Shown one piece after another: positions 17,457-25,823 of a stretch of DNA of 64,000 nt. The stretch is from CAWHMS01 sp963830495. Its GTDB lineage: Bacteria > Actinomycetota > Actinomycetes > Propionibacteriales > Nocardioidaceae. A program made the position numbers and the translations under genes. The notes under the pieces were generated by a model. It saw only the letters and a program-made list of their open reading frames with translations. It had not been told where the DNA came from and ran no database searches. The stretch spans positions 930,001 through 994,000 of the forward strand of contig CAWHMS010000002.1 in the NCBI GenBank assembly GCA_963830495.1. Direction: 5' to 3'. Each line of letters opens with the position of its first letter. Positions within the stretch are counted from its first letter, which is position 1.

Positions 17457-18731
17457 GTGCCGCCACGGGTCTTTCTGCATGTCGGGAGTCCGAAGACCGG
17501 GACGACCTTCCTGCAAAACGTCCTCTGGGCTCAGCGTCAGCTGGCGCAGCAGCAGGGTCTGCTCTTGCCGCTTCGGGGCTTCCACGACCACTTCCACGCC
17601 ACCCTCGACGTCCGCGAGCTCATCGGTACGCCGCGCTACCGCGACATCGAGCCCGGCAAGTGGGACGCGCTGGTCGAACAGGCCGAGGGTTGGGAGGGCA
17701 CCGTGCTCGCCTCGCACGAGCTGTTCGCGGGCGCCACCTACGCCCAGGCCGAGAAGGCCGTCGGGGCGTTTGCGCCCGGCACCGAGGTGCATGTGGTGGT
17801 CACGGCTCGAGATCTGTCCCGGCAGTTGCCGGCCGAATGGCAGGAGCACATCAAGCACCGCTACACCCGCGACTTTGCCGACTTCCTCGCCGAGATCGAG
17901 CACGACCCGGCGCACGAGACCTGGTTCTGGAAGGTGCAGGACGTCCCGGACGTGCTGGATCGCTGGGGACACCTGCTCCCGCGCGACCGGGTGCACGTGG
18001 TCACGATCCCACCGGCGGGAGCAGACCCCACCGTCCTGTGGGGCCGCTTCGCGACGCTGCTCGGGCTTGATCCAGAGTCGTTCGATCTCGAGGAGTCGCG
18101 CTCCAACACCTCGCTAGGGGCGGAGCAGGCCGAGCTGCTGCGGCGGTTCAACCTGTCCCTCGGGGATCGGCTGCCGATGGGTGGCGGCTACCCCCCGGCG
18201 GTCAAGGAAGTGCTGGCGCATCGGGTGCTGAGCGCCCGTCAGGGCACGCCGCTGCGGTTGGGCGGCGCGGATCTGACGTGGGCGGTACGCCGCTCGGCCG
18301 CCATGGTGGAGCAGCTGCGCACGATGCAGGTCGACGTGGTGGGGGACCTCGACGATCTCGTCCCGCGCGCCGAGGAGGCGTCGGGGGAACCCTCCGGGAC
18401 CGCGTCCGAGCAGGCCGTCGCCGCGGAGACGATGGAGGCGCTCATCGGCATGACACAGCAACATCGGGGCCTGCAGACACGGTTCGCCGCCTACCGGGAC
18501 ACCAGCGTGCGCGACACGGCCGCCCTGCGTCGCCAGCTCGACGACGCGTCGGCGGAGCGGGATCAGCTTCGCCACGACATGCAGCACCGACCGGTGCGCC
18601 ACATGTTCGTCGGTCTCAGCGAGCGGTGGCGAGTGGTCATGGCGCTTCGCATGGGCTTCCACCGAGCCAAGAACGCCGTGCGCAGCGGCTGGCATCGGCT
18701 GCGCGGCAAGTCCCAGACCGACGAGGAGTGA
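17457..18731 (+). CDS. Sulfotransferase-like protein 4 with C-terminal coiled coil
   Basis: 424-residue paralogue, the longest of the set. The 5'-loop is HVGSPKTGTTFLQ (about 7-19) and the 3' motif VTARDLSRQLPAEWQE (near 118-133). The core ends with VVGDLDDLVP as in proteins 1 and 3, then continues for about 110 residues. These contain a predicted coiled coil (around ALRRQLDDASAERDQLRHD) and a basic tail. The extra tail could mediate membrane or partner binding. GTG start; it follows protein 3 by 9 bp. Confidence 0.76.
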   Translation: MPPRVFLHVGSPKTGTTFLQNVLWAQRQLAQQQGLLLPLRGFHDHFHATLDVRELIGTPRYRDIEPGKWDALVEQAEGWEGTVLASHELFAGATYAQAEKAVGAFAPGTEVHVVVTARDLSRQLPAEWQEHIKHRYTRDFADFLAEIEHDPAHETWFWKVQDVPDVLDRWGHLLPRDRVHVVTIPPAGADPTVLWGRFATLLGLDPESFDLEESRSNTSLGAEQAELLRRFNLSLGDRLPMGGGYPPAVKEVLAHRVLSARQGTPLRLGGADLTWAVRRSAAMVEQLRTMQVDVVGDLDDLVPRAEEASGEPSGTASEQAVAAETMEALIGMTQQHRGLQTRFAAYRDTSVRDTAALRRQLDDASAERDQLRHDMQHRPVRHMFVGLSERWRVVMALRMGFHRAKNAVRSGWHRLRGKSQTDEE

Positions 18732-18822
18732 GACGAACCCCACTGGCCAGGGCAGTTTCCCTCGCGCGCCGGCTCGGCGACGATAGGACGCGGCCACCCG
18801 CCGTACCGGAGGAGGAGCAGCC

Positions 18823-19341
18823 ATGCAGTTCGGGCGCAGTTACGAGGAGTTCGAGCTCGGCACGACGTACCGGCACTGGCCGGGCAAGACGGTGACCGAG
18901 TACGACGACCACCTCTTCTGCCTGCTGACCATGAACCATCACCCGTTGCACTTGGATGCGCACTACGCCGAGAACACCACCGAGTTCGGACGAAACGTCG
19001 TTGTCGGCAACTACGTCTACTCGCTGCTGCTCGGGATGAGCGTGCCCGACGTCTCCGGCAAGGCGATCGCCAACCTCGAGGTGGAGTCGCTGCGGCACGT
19101 CGCGCCGACGTTCCACGGGGACACCGTCTACGGCGAGACCACGGTGCTCGACAAGCGCGAGTCCACCTCCAAGGACGACCGGGGCGTCGTCCACGTCGAG
19201 ACGCGTGGATACAACCAGGACGGCACACTGGTGTGCATCTTCCGCCGCAAGGTCATGGTGCCGAAGCAGAACTACCTGGCCGCCCGAGGTGGCGAGCAAC
19301 CGGGGCGCCCGGTGCCGGCGCCGACGTCGAGCGCCGACTGA
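18823..19341 (+). CDS. MaoC-family (R)-hydratase-like protein
   Basis: Hot-dog-fold MaoC-like hydratase of 172 residues that would add water to an enoyl-CoA or mesaconyl-type CoA ester. The active-site pattern is visible: TVTEYDDHLFCLLTMNHHPLH with the conserved Asp/His pair, then GNYVYSLLLGMSV and ESLRHVAPTFHGDTVYGET. GGAGGAGGAG immediately upstream is a strong ribosome-binding site. In M. tuberculosis the equivalent gene sits between citE and fadE19; here the same three enzymes are present but a sulfotransferase cluster separates them. Confidence 0.85.
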   Translation: MQFGRSYEEFELGTTYRHWPGKTVTEYDDHLFCLLTMNHHPLHLDAHYAENTTEFGRNVVVGNYVYSLLLGMSVPDVSGKAIANLEVESLRHVAPTFHGDTVYGETTVLDKRESTSKDDRGVVHVETRGYNQDGTLVCIFRRKVMVPKQNYLAARGGEQPGRPVPAPTSSAD

Positions 19342-19398
19342 CCAGCCGCACGATCCGCGGCGCGAGCCGGGGCCGGTGCGCGGGGCTAGAGTCATGCT

Positions 19399-19992
19399 GT
19401 GCCAACCGATGAGCCGGAGACCGAGGTCTGGCTGGTCCGGCACGGCCAGACCGAGTGGAGTCGAGACGGCCGCCACACCGGCCGGACCGACCTCGACATG
19501 CTGCCCGAGGGCGTCGAGGCTGCGCTGCAGCTCGGCCCGGTGCTCGCGGGTACGACGTTCGACCGGGTCTGGTGCAGCCCGCGGCTGCGAGCCAGGCGCA
19601 CTGCCGAGCTAGCCGGGCTGACCCGGCACGAGGACCGCTTCGAGATCGTCGACGACCTGGTCGAGTGGGACTACGGCGACTACGAGGGACGCACCCGCAA
19701 CGACATCCAGCAGACCATCCCGGACTGGCAGATCTGGACCCATGGCGCGCCAGGCGGGGAGTCACCCGAGCAGATGACGCAGCGCGTCGACGGCGTCGTC
19801 GAGCGCTGCCGCAGTGCCGGAGGGCGCACGATGCTCGTCGCCCACGGCCACTTCCTGCGATCCTTCGCGGTCCGATGGATCGAGCAGCCCATCACGGTGG
19901 GTGCGCACCTGCTCCTCGAGACTGCGCGGGTGAGCGTGCTGGGCAGCGACCGCGGAGCCCCGACGCTGGAGCGCTGGAACAGCACGTCCTGA
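19399..19992 (+). CDS. Histidine phosphatase family protein
   Basis: Branch-1 histidine phosphatase (phosphoglycerate mutase-like) of 197 residues. The catalytic LVRHGQTEWS lies at residues 11-20 and the second histidine in AHGHFLRSF near 150. It is the likely counterpart of M. tuberculosis gpm2 (Rv3214), which is an acid phosphatase rather than a mutase; the gene neighbourhood (ParA, DEAD-box helicase further on) agrees. GTG 19399 follows TAGAGT (19387-19392) by 6 nt, suggesting a leaderless transcript. Confidence 0.87.
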   Translation: MPTDEPETEVWLVRHGQTEWSRDGRHTGRTDLDMLPEGVEAALQLGPVLAGTTFDRVWCSPRLRARRTAELAGLTRHEDRFEIVDDLVEWDYGDYEGRTRNDIQQTIPDWQIWTHGAPGGESPEQMTQRVDGVVERCRSAGGRTMLVAHGHFLRSFAVRWIEQPITVGAHLLLETARVSVLGSDRGAPTLERWNSTS

Positions 19993-20043
19993 GTGATCTA
20001 CTCCCCCTTCCCCTCTCGGGCCGATCCATCCACCGACCACCTT

Positions 20044-20113
20044 CCCCGCGAATTGCGGGAAGTAGGCCCGCCTGAGACCGTCCAGGCGGACCATCTCCCC
20101 GCAATTCGCGGGG
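20044..20113. repeat. Palindromic intergenic element, copy 1
   Basis: A 70-bp element with 16-bp perfect outer arms: CCCCGCGAATTGCGGG (20044-20059) against CCCGCAATTCGCGGGG (20098-20113). An inner stem pairs CCGCCTG with CAGGCGG. Each outer arm is itself nearly palindromic around GAATTGC. No T-tract follows. A related sequence recurs at 30231-30290, so this is a dispersed element rather than a private terminator. Confidence 0.7.
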
Positions 20114-20160
20114 GTTGGGGAGGGGTTGACCTCTCTCACCATGGCCAGCACCCTCGTCAC

Positions 20161-20697
20161 ATGGCTCTGCGGCTGTCGGTGGTCGACCCCTTCGCGGCGG
20201 TGATCGGCGGCGAGATCCACCAGTTGCACGCGCCGTTGTGGGTGCCGTGGCCGATCCCGGTCGGCTGGACCTTCGGTGGGTTCGCCTACTCAGGTGATGG
20301 TCGCGCCGGGGCGACGGTGGCGAGCTGGACCGGCCCGGACCCGTTCGGGGACCCGACCGAGATGGTGTTGGTGTCTGAGGAGCCCGGTGGCGAGGTGGGC
20401 GGCCACTTCGCCGGGCTCGACACCAACTATCCGACCGAGGACGTCGGCCTCGGTTCGCCGCACGCCCGCTTCATGCTCGAAGGGCATGCCGTCCCGCTGT
20501 GGTCGGTCGAGACCGCCGGCGACTGCGCGGTGTACGTCGGTGAAGCGGCCGGGCGATGGCTCTGGGTGGTGGTGCATCCTGCGGAGTCCAGCGCCATCGT
20601 CGTACAGCCGCTGACACTGGTCGACGCGCGCAGCCTCGGAGCGGAGCTCACCGTGATGCCGGTGGGGGAGCTGTCACCACGGCTCGGGTGGGAGTAG
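20161..20697 (+). CDS. DUF6758-like protein, apparently without its N-terminal zinc ribbon
   Basis: 178-residue protein of unknown function. The body fits the actinobacterial DUF6758 pattern (often mislabelled phosphotransacetylase): VWVP/WVPWPIPVGWTFGG, TGPDPFGDPTEMVLVSEEPG, VPLWSVETAGDCAVYVGEA and LSPRLGW at the end. Family members, as I recall them, begin with a CxxC...C zinc ribbon of 30-35 residues. None is found in the frame upstream of ATG 20161, where instead the palindromic element ends only 47 bp away. Truncation by insertion of that element is possible. No ribosome-binding site is obvious. Next gene (PHP protein) follows in the same direction. Confidence 0.6.
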   Translation: MALRLSVVDPFAAVIGGEIHQLHAPLWVPWPIPVGWTFGGFAYSGDGRAGATVASWTGPDPFGDPTEMVLVSEEPGGEVGGHFAGLDTNYPTEDVGLGSPHARFMLEGHAVPLWSVETAGDCAVYVGEAAGRWLWVVVHPAESSAIVVQPLTLVDARSLGAELTVMPVGELSPRLGWE

Positions 20698-20798
20698 CGC
20701 CGCGCCTGGTCCGACCCCCGACGGCGCGGCCCGAGCCGGCGGCCTCGCGACGAGTGAGGAGCCTGGGGTGGCGACCCGGCTGAGCGACCCGGCGTCAC

Positions 20799-20804
20799 TA
20801 GGCT
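20799..20804 (+). promoter_or_regulatory. -10 hexamer TAGGCT before the PHP gene
   Basis: TAGGCT ends 6 nt before GTG 20811; no Shine-Dalgarno sequence lies between them, so the message is probably leaderless. Confidence 0.5.
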
Positions 20805-20810
20805 GGGCTG

Positions 20811-21689
20811 GTGCGGATCGACCTGCATACCCACTCCACCGCGTCCGACGGCACTCTCGCGCCCTCGGACGTCGTACTCGCTGCGGTCTCGGCCGGTCTC
20901 GACGTCATCGCCCTCACCGACCACGACTCGGCCGAGGGCTGGCTCGAAGCAGCGGAGGCGGCGCAAGCCACCGGGCTCACCCTGCTGCGCGGGATGGAGA
21001 TCTCGACCAAGCTCGACGGTGCCGGCGTGCACCTGCTCGCCTACTTGCCCGACCCCGACCACCCGGGGCTCGCCGCCGAGCTCGACCGCGTCCTGGCCGG
21101 CAGGTCGGACCGGCTCCCGGTCATGATCGAGCAGCTCAGGGCGCAGGGGATCGACATCACTGCCGACGACGTGGGCACACGGGCCGCCGATGCGGTGGCG
21201 TTGGGCCGGCCGCACGTGGCCGACGCACTGGTGGCGAAGGGCGTCGTGGCGGACCGGTCCGAGGCGTTTCGCGACTGGCTCGGCTGGGGTCGGCCGGGCT
21301 ACGTGGCGAGGTACGCCCCGCCGACCCGGTTGATGGTCGAGACAGTGGTCGCCGCCGGCGGAGTGCCCGTCATCGCTCATCCCTGGGGCCGGGGGAGCAG
21401 TCGCGTGCTGGATCGGGCAGCGCTGACCGCGCTCGCGGAGGTCGGGCTGGTCGGGTTGGAGGTCGACCACCAGGACCACGCGCCGGAGGACCGCGACGCG
21501 TTGCGGGCGCTGGCTGCCGAGCTGGACCTGGTCGTCACCGGCTCCAGTGACTTCCACGGCGCAGGCAAGGCCGATCACGAGCTGGGCTGCAACACCACAG
21601 CCCCGGACCAGCTCGACCGGCTGCTGGTCGCGGCTGCGGCCAACACCGAGCGCTCCGGACGCGCCACCCCGGCGGTCGTGGCCCGGTGA
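20811..21689 (+). CDS. PHP-domain phosphoesterase
   Basis: Polymerase-and-histidinol-phosphatase domain protein of 292 residues. Metal-binding motifs are at the very start (RIDLHTHSTASDGTL, residues 2-16), then ALTDHDSAEGW, a central RPHVADALV and VIAHPWGRG, and a late SDFHG. Related enzymes such as YciV/RnaAM hydrolyse nucleoside 3',5'-bisphosphates or trim RNA 5' ends; which of these applies is not clear. Its TGA overlaps the GTG of the RecB-like nuclease gene, so the two are coupled. Confidence 0.85.
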   Translation: MRIDLHTHSTASDGTLAPSDVVLAAVSAGLDVIALTDHDSAEGWLEAAEAAQATGLTLLRGMEISTKLDGAGVHLLAYLPDPDHPGLAAELDRVLAGRSDRLPVMIEQLRAQGIDITADDVGTRAADAVALGRPHVADALVAKGVVADRSEAFRDWLGWGRPGYVARYAPPTRLMVETVVAAGGVPVIAHPWGRGSSRVLDRAALTALAEVGLVGLEVDHQDHAPEDRDALRALAAELDLVVTGSSDFHGAGKADHELGCNTTAPDQLDRLLVAAAANTERSGRATPAVVAR

Positions 21690-22564
21690 GCGAACGAGGA
21701 GGGCTGAAGGTGCCGCCCGAGCCGCAGGACACGCTCCCGGAGATGCCCCGTCGCCTGCTCCAGGCGGCGCCGACCCGGCTCACGACGTACCTCGACTGCC
21801 CACGGCGCTACCGGATGACCTATCTCGACCGGCCCGCGCCACCCAAAGGCCCACCGTGGGCGCACAACTCGCTGGGCTCGGCAGTGCACACCGCGTTGGC
21901 GCAGTGGTGGAAGCTGGAGCCAGCCGCCCGGACGCCGGAAGCGATCGAGCGGCTGCTGCTCGAGTGCTGGCTCACCGACGGCTTCCGGGACGAGCGGCAG
22001 GCCGCGGCACTCCGGGAGAAGGCGGCAGGGTGGCTGCGGCGCTACGTCGCGGGCCTCGACCCGCGCGAGGAGCCGGTGGGCATCGAGCGCACCGTGGCCA
22101 CCACGACCGAGCACGCAGCCCTCTTCGGGCGGGTCGACCGGATCGATGACCACGCCGGTCAGGGCCTGGTGGTGGTCGACTACAAGGCCGGCCGCCAGCT
22201 GCTCAGCGTCGATGACGCGCGTACGTCGGTGGCGCTGGCGGTGTACGCCGTCGCCGCCGAGCGCACGCTGCGCCGACCCTGCCGCCGGGTCGAGCTGCAC
22301 CACCTGCCGACCGGGCAGGTGCACAGCTGGGAGCACACCGCGGAGTCCCTGGCGCGACACCTCGGACGCGTCGACTCGCTGGCGGCGGAGATCGGCGCCG
22401 TGACGGATCGCTTCCGTGCCGGGGTCTCGGCAGCCGACGCCGACGCGCTCTTCCCCCCTCAGGTCGGCCCGCTCTGCGGGTGGTGCGACTACCTCCGCGT
22501 ATGCCCCGCCGGGTCGGCGGAGGTGACACCGCGGGAGCCCTGGGCCGGGATCGACGAGACCTGA
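21686..22564 (+). CDS. RecB-like PD-(D/E)XK nuclease with Fe-S cluster cysteines
   Basis: 292-residue Cas4/RecB-type exonuclease. One cysteine lies in TYLDCPRRYRMTYL (near residue 38) and three in CGWCDYLRVC near 268-277, the four-cysteine Fe-S pattern. Active-site residues are in FGRVDRIDD and VVVDYKAGRQ (motifs II and III, around 150-170). It probably processes DNA ends, perhaps with the AdnAB helicase-nuclease encoded 11 kb away (inference). The first 30 residues are likely disordered. GTG start overlapping the PHP stop. Confidence 0.83.
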   Translation: MSERGGLKVPPEPQDTLPEMPRRLLQAAPTRLTTYLDCPRRYRMTYLDRPAPPKGPPWAHNSLGSAVHTALAQWWKLEPAARTPEAIERLLLECWLTDGFRDERQAAALREKAAGWLRRYVAGLDPREEPVGIERTVATTTEHAALFGRVDRIDDHAGQGLVVVDYKAGRQLLSVDDARTSVALAVYAVAAERTLRRPCRRVELHHLPTGQVHSWEHTAESLARHLGRVDSLAAEIGAVTDRFRAGVSAADADALFPPQVGPLCGWCDYLRVCPAGSAEVTPREPWAGIDET

Positions 22565-22584
22565 CCGGGCGGCCCGGCGACAGG

Positions 22585-23445
22585 TCAGCGGCCCAGGAAC
22601 ACCCTCGCCAGCGCGTCCCGGGTCTCCTCGGGCTGCTCGACCGCGGGTGAGTGGGCAGCGTCGGCGATGACCACCACCGCTGTGCCCAGCTGCTCGGCCA
22701 TGGTGCTCTGCACGTCGTGCGGCCACGCGTCGTCGTGCTCCCCGCGCATCACTGCGACGCCCAGGTCGAGCGCGGCCAGCTCGGCGGTGACGTCGGGTGC
22801 CTCGGCGATCAGCCGCGCCATGGACGCGAGCGAGGCCGGCGAGTTCGTCACGAAGCGCTCGTGCAGGAACTGCTCGATGTCGGGCGGCGGCTCCGGCAGG
22901 CCCCGATCGCGGTTCCGTTGTCGGGAGGCGTGGTACGCCGCCTCCAGCCCGTCGGCCAGGATCAGGTCGGCGGCCCGCCGCAGCTGGTCACGTTCGGCGC
23001 CGGAGAACGCACCAGGACCCGAGCACAGCAAGGTCAGACTGGCCCAGCGCTTCGGCTCTGCGAGTACCGCGGACCGTGCCACCAGTCCGCCGAACGAGTG
23101 GCCGACCAGATGCACACGCTCGTCGGCGCCGAAGACGGCATCGATCACCGCCACCAGGTCAGCTGCGAAACCGTCGAGGGTGAGGTCGTCGGAGGCTGCC
23201 GCTGGGCTCTCGTACTGCCCACGCTGGTCGTAGGTCAGGGCGCTCCAACCGGACTCGGCCAGCAGCGGCAGCAGCGCGCCGAAGTCCTCCTTCGACCCGG
23301 TGAAGCCCGGCACCAGCACGACTCGTCCGTGCGGGAGCGGCCGGTTGAGCGGCTCACAGGTCCAGACCGCGAAGCGCCCGCGGTCCGTCTCGGTGTCCGC
23401 ACGGACCACCGACCGTTCCACGGTGAGGTGTCGGGGTGTGCTCAT
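22585..23445 (-). CDS. Alpha/beta-hydrolase
   Basis: Alpha/beta-hydrolase of 286 residues, esterase/lipase-like (LipV-type context). Oxyanion segment VVLVPGFTGSKEDF (about 42-55), nucleophile elbow LVGHSFGGLVA with Ser near residue 115, acid in MRGEHDDAWP and catalytic His in IADAAHSPAVEQ. ATG 23445 overlaps the TGA of the SDR gene (ATGA), so the two genes form a small operon reading leftwards. A longer frame to 23598 exists but would run through the SDR gene. Substrate unknown. Confidence 0.85.
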   Translation of the reverse strand: MSTPRHLTVERSVVRADTETDRGRFAVWTCEPLNRPLPHGRVVLVPGFTGSKEDFGALLPLLAESGWSALTYDQRGQYESPAAASDDLTLDGFAADLVAVIDAVFGADERVHLVGHSFGGLVARSAVLAEPKRWASLTLLCSGPGAFSGAERDQLRRAADLILADGLEAAYHASRQRNRDRGLPEPPPDIEQFLHERFVTNSPASLASMARLIAEAPDVTAELAALDLGVAVMRGEHDDAWPHDVQSTMAEQLGTAVVVIADAAHSPAVEQPEETRDALARVFLGR

Positions 23446-24191
23446 CGACCGCGCCTCGCGAGCCGTTCGACGAGCGGGCGTGGCGCTGCTCTGGCCAGCC
23501 CTACCAGCGCCTTGTAGCGAAGGCTCGGCACCGAGACGCTCTTGCCCGACCGGAGATCGGAGAGCGCTGCTCGCACCACCGCGCCGGACTCGAGCCACAT
23601 CCAGTCAGGGATCCCGTCGGTCGACGCACCGATCCGCTGGTGGAACTCGGTGCAGACGAATCCCGGGCACAGGGCCATGACGCGCACCCCGGCACCGCGA
23701 TAGCGCACCTGGGCCCAGGAGCTGAAGCTGGTCACCCAGGCCTTGTGGGCGCCGTACGTGCCCCGCGGGAGGAAGCCGGCCACGCTGGAGACGTTGACGA
23801 TATCGCCAGCACCCGCCGCGAGCATCGGCCCGATCGCCGCGTGCGTGAGTCGCATGGTGGCGCGGACGAGCACGTCGAGACTCGCCTGCTCGGTATCGAT
23901 GTCGCTGTCGTGGAAGGGCTGCCCGAGAGCGAAGCCGGCGTTGTTGACCAGGAAGTCGACCGGCTCGCTGGTCAGCAGCGCCTCCACCGTGCGGGTGTCG
24001 CCGAGGTCGGCGAGGTCGGCCCGGAGCACCGTGGCCTTGACGCCGTACGACGTCATGACCTCGTCGGCGACTGCTGCCAGCCGTTGTTCGTCCCGCGACA
24101 CGAGCACCAGGTCGTAGCCTTCGGAGGCCAGCGCCTCGGCGAAGGCGCGGCCGATGCCAGAGGTAGGTCCGGTGATCAACGCTCGAGGCAC
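23442..24191 (-). CDS. Short-chain dehydrogenase/reductase
   Basis: Classical SDR of 249 residues that uses NAD(P)H. Cofactor motif ITGPTSGIGRAFAEAL (residues 5-20), NNAG in DFLVNNAGFALG, catalytic Ser in NVSSVAGF and the Tyr-x3-Lys pair in GTYGAHKAW. Substrate unknown. GTG 24191 is favoured: it places the protein start just before the first beta strand, and TACGCT lies 6 nt upstream (minus strand, 24198-24203), suggesting leaderless transcription. Coupled to the downstream alpha/beta-hydrolase gene. Confidence 0.88.
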   Translation of the reverse strand: MPRALITGPTSGIGRAFAEALASEGYDLVLVSRDEQRLAAVADEVMTSYGVKATVLRADLADLGDTRTVEALLTSEPVDFLVNNAGFALGQPFHDSDIDTEQASLDVLVRATMRLTHAAIGPMLAAGAGDIVNVSSVAGFLPRGTYGAHKAWVTSFSSWAQVRYRGAGVRVMALCPGFVCTEFHQRIGASTDGIPDWMWLESGAVVRAALSDLRSGKSVSVPSLRYKALVGLARAAPRPLVERLARRGR

Positions 24192-24290
24192 GGCGTCAGC
24201 GTAGCCAGTGCCACGGCCAGGGCGGGCGCTCAGCCCTGGTCGGCGACGCCGACAGCTACTCCTCGGACCCGGGTGGCACAATGTGCCGCG

Positions 24291-25049
24291 ATGACCACGA
24301 CGATCGCGGTCGCCAACCAAAAGGGTGGCGTCGCCAAGACCACCACCGTCGCCTCGCTCGGCACCGCACTCGTCGATCTCGGCTGTCGCGTCCTGATGGT
24401 CGACCTCGACGCCCAGTCGTGCCTCACGTTCTCACTCGGTATCGACCCGGAGGATCTGGACCGGTCGATCCACCAGGTGCTGCTGCGCCAGGCCGAGACC
24501 CGCGACGTCATCCTCCCGACCGACGACGGGCCGGACCTGATGCCGGCCACGATCGAGCTGGCCGGGGCCGAGACCGCCCTGCTGACCAGGCCGGGGCGCG
24601 AGTACGCACTGCGCGCTGCCCTCGACGACGTCCGCGACGACTACGACTGGATCCTGCTCGACTGCCCGCCGTCGCTCGGCATCCTCACGGTGGCGGCACT
24701 CTCCGCAGCTGACGGAGTCATCGTGCCGCTGCAGTGCGAGACCCTGTCCCATCGCGGGGTCGGGCAGCTGCTGGACACGGTGCACGACGTACGTCGCTAC
24801 ACCAATAAGGACCTACAGGTGTTGGGAGTGCTGCCCACCCTCTTCGACGGGCGAACCAAGCACTCCCGGGCCGTGCTCGACACCATTGCGGCGACGTACG
24901 ACGTCGAGGTGCTCGGCCCGCCGATTCCAAGGTCGATCCGGTTCGCCGAGGCCCCGGCCGCCGGCAGGTCGATCTTCAAGACGGCGCGCACCAACCGCGG
25001 CGCGCTGGCCTACCGCGAACTGGCGGAGAATCTGGCCGCTTCCCCCTAG
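24291..25049 (+). CDS. ParA-family ATPase
   Basis: ParA/MinD-type ATPase of 252 residues with the deviant Walker A VANQKGGVAKTTT (residues 7-19), Walker A' VDLDAQSCLTF and Walker B WILLDCPPSLG. No partner ParB gene lies next to it, so it is an orphan of the kind found beside rhlE in M. tuberculosis (Rv3213c). It may position a protein or plasmid-like cargo rather than the chromosome (inference). ATG 24291 starts the conserved motif region directly; the longer open frame upstream is antisense to the SDR gene. Confidence 0.88.
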   Translation: MTTTIAVANQKGGVAKTTTVASLGTALVDLGCRVLMVDLDAQSCLTFSLGIDPEDLDRSIHQVLLRQAETRDVILPTDDGPDLMPATIELAGAETALLTRPGREYALRAALDDVRDDYDWILLDCPPSLGILTVAALSAADGVIVPLQCETLSHRGVGQLLDTVHDVRRYTNKDLQVLGVLPTLFDGRTKHSRAVLDTIAATYDVEVLGPPIPRSIRFAEAPAAGRSIFKTARTNRGALAYRELAENLAASP

Positions 25050-25052
25050 GAT
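25047..25052 (+). promoter_or_regulatory. -10 hexamer TAGGAT before the YkuD-like gene
   Basis: TAGGAT overlaps the stop of the parA-like gene and ends 6 nt before GTG 25059; leaderless geometry. Confidence 0.45.
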
Positions 25053-25058
25053 TGTCGG

Positions 25059-25778
25059 GTGGACCGCACCCGAGCACCGCGTCATCGGGCCTCGGTGCCG
25101 CCGCGCCGCGCGATCGCCGTCGCTGGCGCCGTGGCGGTTACCACGCTGGCCGTCTCGGGGTCTCTCGGCCTGGTGCCGGGGGTCGCGCTCGGCGAGACAC
25201 CGGCACACCGTGATGTCGACCCGGAGGGGGCTCGTGGATCGACGGTCGACGACGCCGCACCGGTGGCCCCGCCCACCTCGGATTTCGCGCCGGCGCAGCC
25301 GCGCTCTGAGGGCAACGGTACGGCGCCTGACTCGACAGACTCGACAGACTCCCCACAGCCGGCGGGCAGCGCGCTGCCAGAGCGGTCCGGCAGCGGTCAG
25401 CGCATCGTCTATGACATCTCGGGCCAACGGGTCTGGCTCGTTCGGGCCGATGACTCGGTCGCCCGGACCTACCTCGTCTCCGGTGCGCTTGATGCTTCCA
25501 AGGTCGCTCCCGGTCGCTACCAGGTCTTCTCCAAGTCCCGCAACGCCGTCGCCTTCGACTACGAGGAGACGATGCAGCACATGGTCCGCTTCGCCCACGG
25601 TGACAGCGTGGCGATCGGCTTCCACGACATACCGCGCGATCTCGACGGTGACCCGGTGCAGACCCGCGAGCAGCTCGGCACGCCGTTGTCGGCTGGTTGC
25701 ATCCGGCAGTGGCGGCCCGACGCCGTCGCTCTGTGGCGCTTCAGCGAGGTCGGCACCCCTGTAGTGGTTGTCGCCTGA
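25059..25778 (+). CDS. Exported YkuD-like (L,D-transpeptidase fold) protein with atypical motif
   Basis: 239-residue protein with an N-terminal signal or anchor helix (about 18-40), a low-complexity Ser/Thr/Pro/Asp linker (50-112) and a C-terminal YkuD-like domain. The domain has RIVYDISGQRVWLV, GALDASKVAPGRYQVF and the active-site segment LGTPLSAGCIRQ with Cys214. L,D-transpeptidases normally show HGxx...S-H-G-C-I/V-R. Here the first histidine is in GFHDIPRD (H189) and the residue two before the cysteine is Ala, not His. The cysteine and arginine are kept, so peptidoglycan cross-linking or related activity is possible but not assured. GTG start. Confidence 0.78.
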   Translation: MDRTRAPRHRASVPPRRAIAVAGAVAVTTLAVSGSLGLVPGVALGETPAHRDVDPEGARGSTVDDAAPVAPPTSDFAPAQPRSEGNGTAPDSTDSTDSPQPAGSALPERSGSGQRIVYDISGQRVWLVRADDSVARTYLVSGALDASKVAPGRYQVFSKSRNAVAFDYEETMQHMVRFAHGDSVAIGFHDIPRDLDGDPVQTREQLGTPLSAGCIRQWRPDAVALWRFSEVGTPVVVVA

Positions 25779-25823
25779 CCGGCCGTAGCCCGTGGGCTGC
25801 TTCCGTGGGTGGGCGGCGCGCCG

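Noticed and set aside
24291..25049. Chromosome partition operon
   Set aside because: No parB or parS-like sites beside the ParA-type gene; it is an orphan ATPase.
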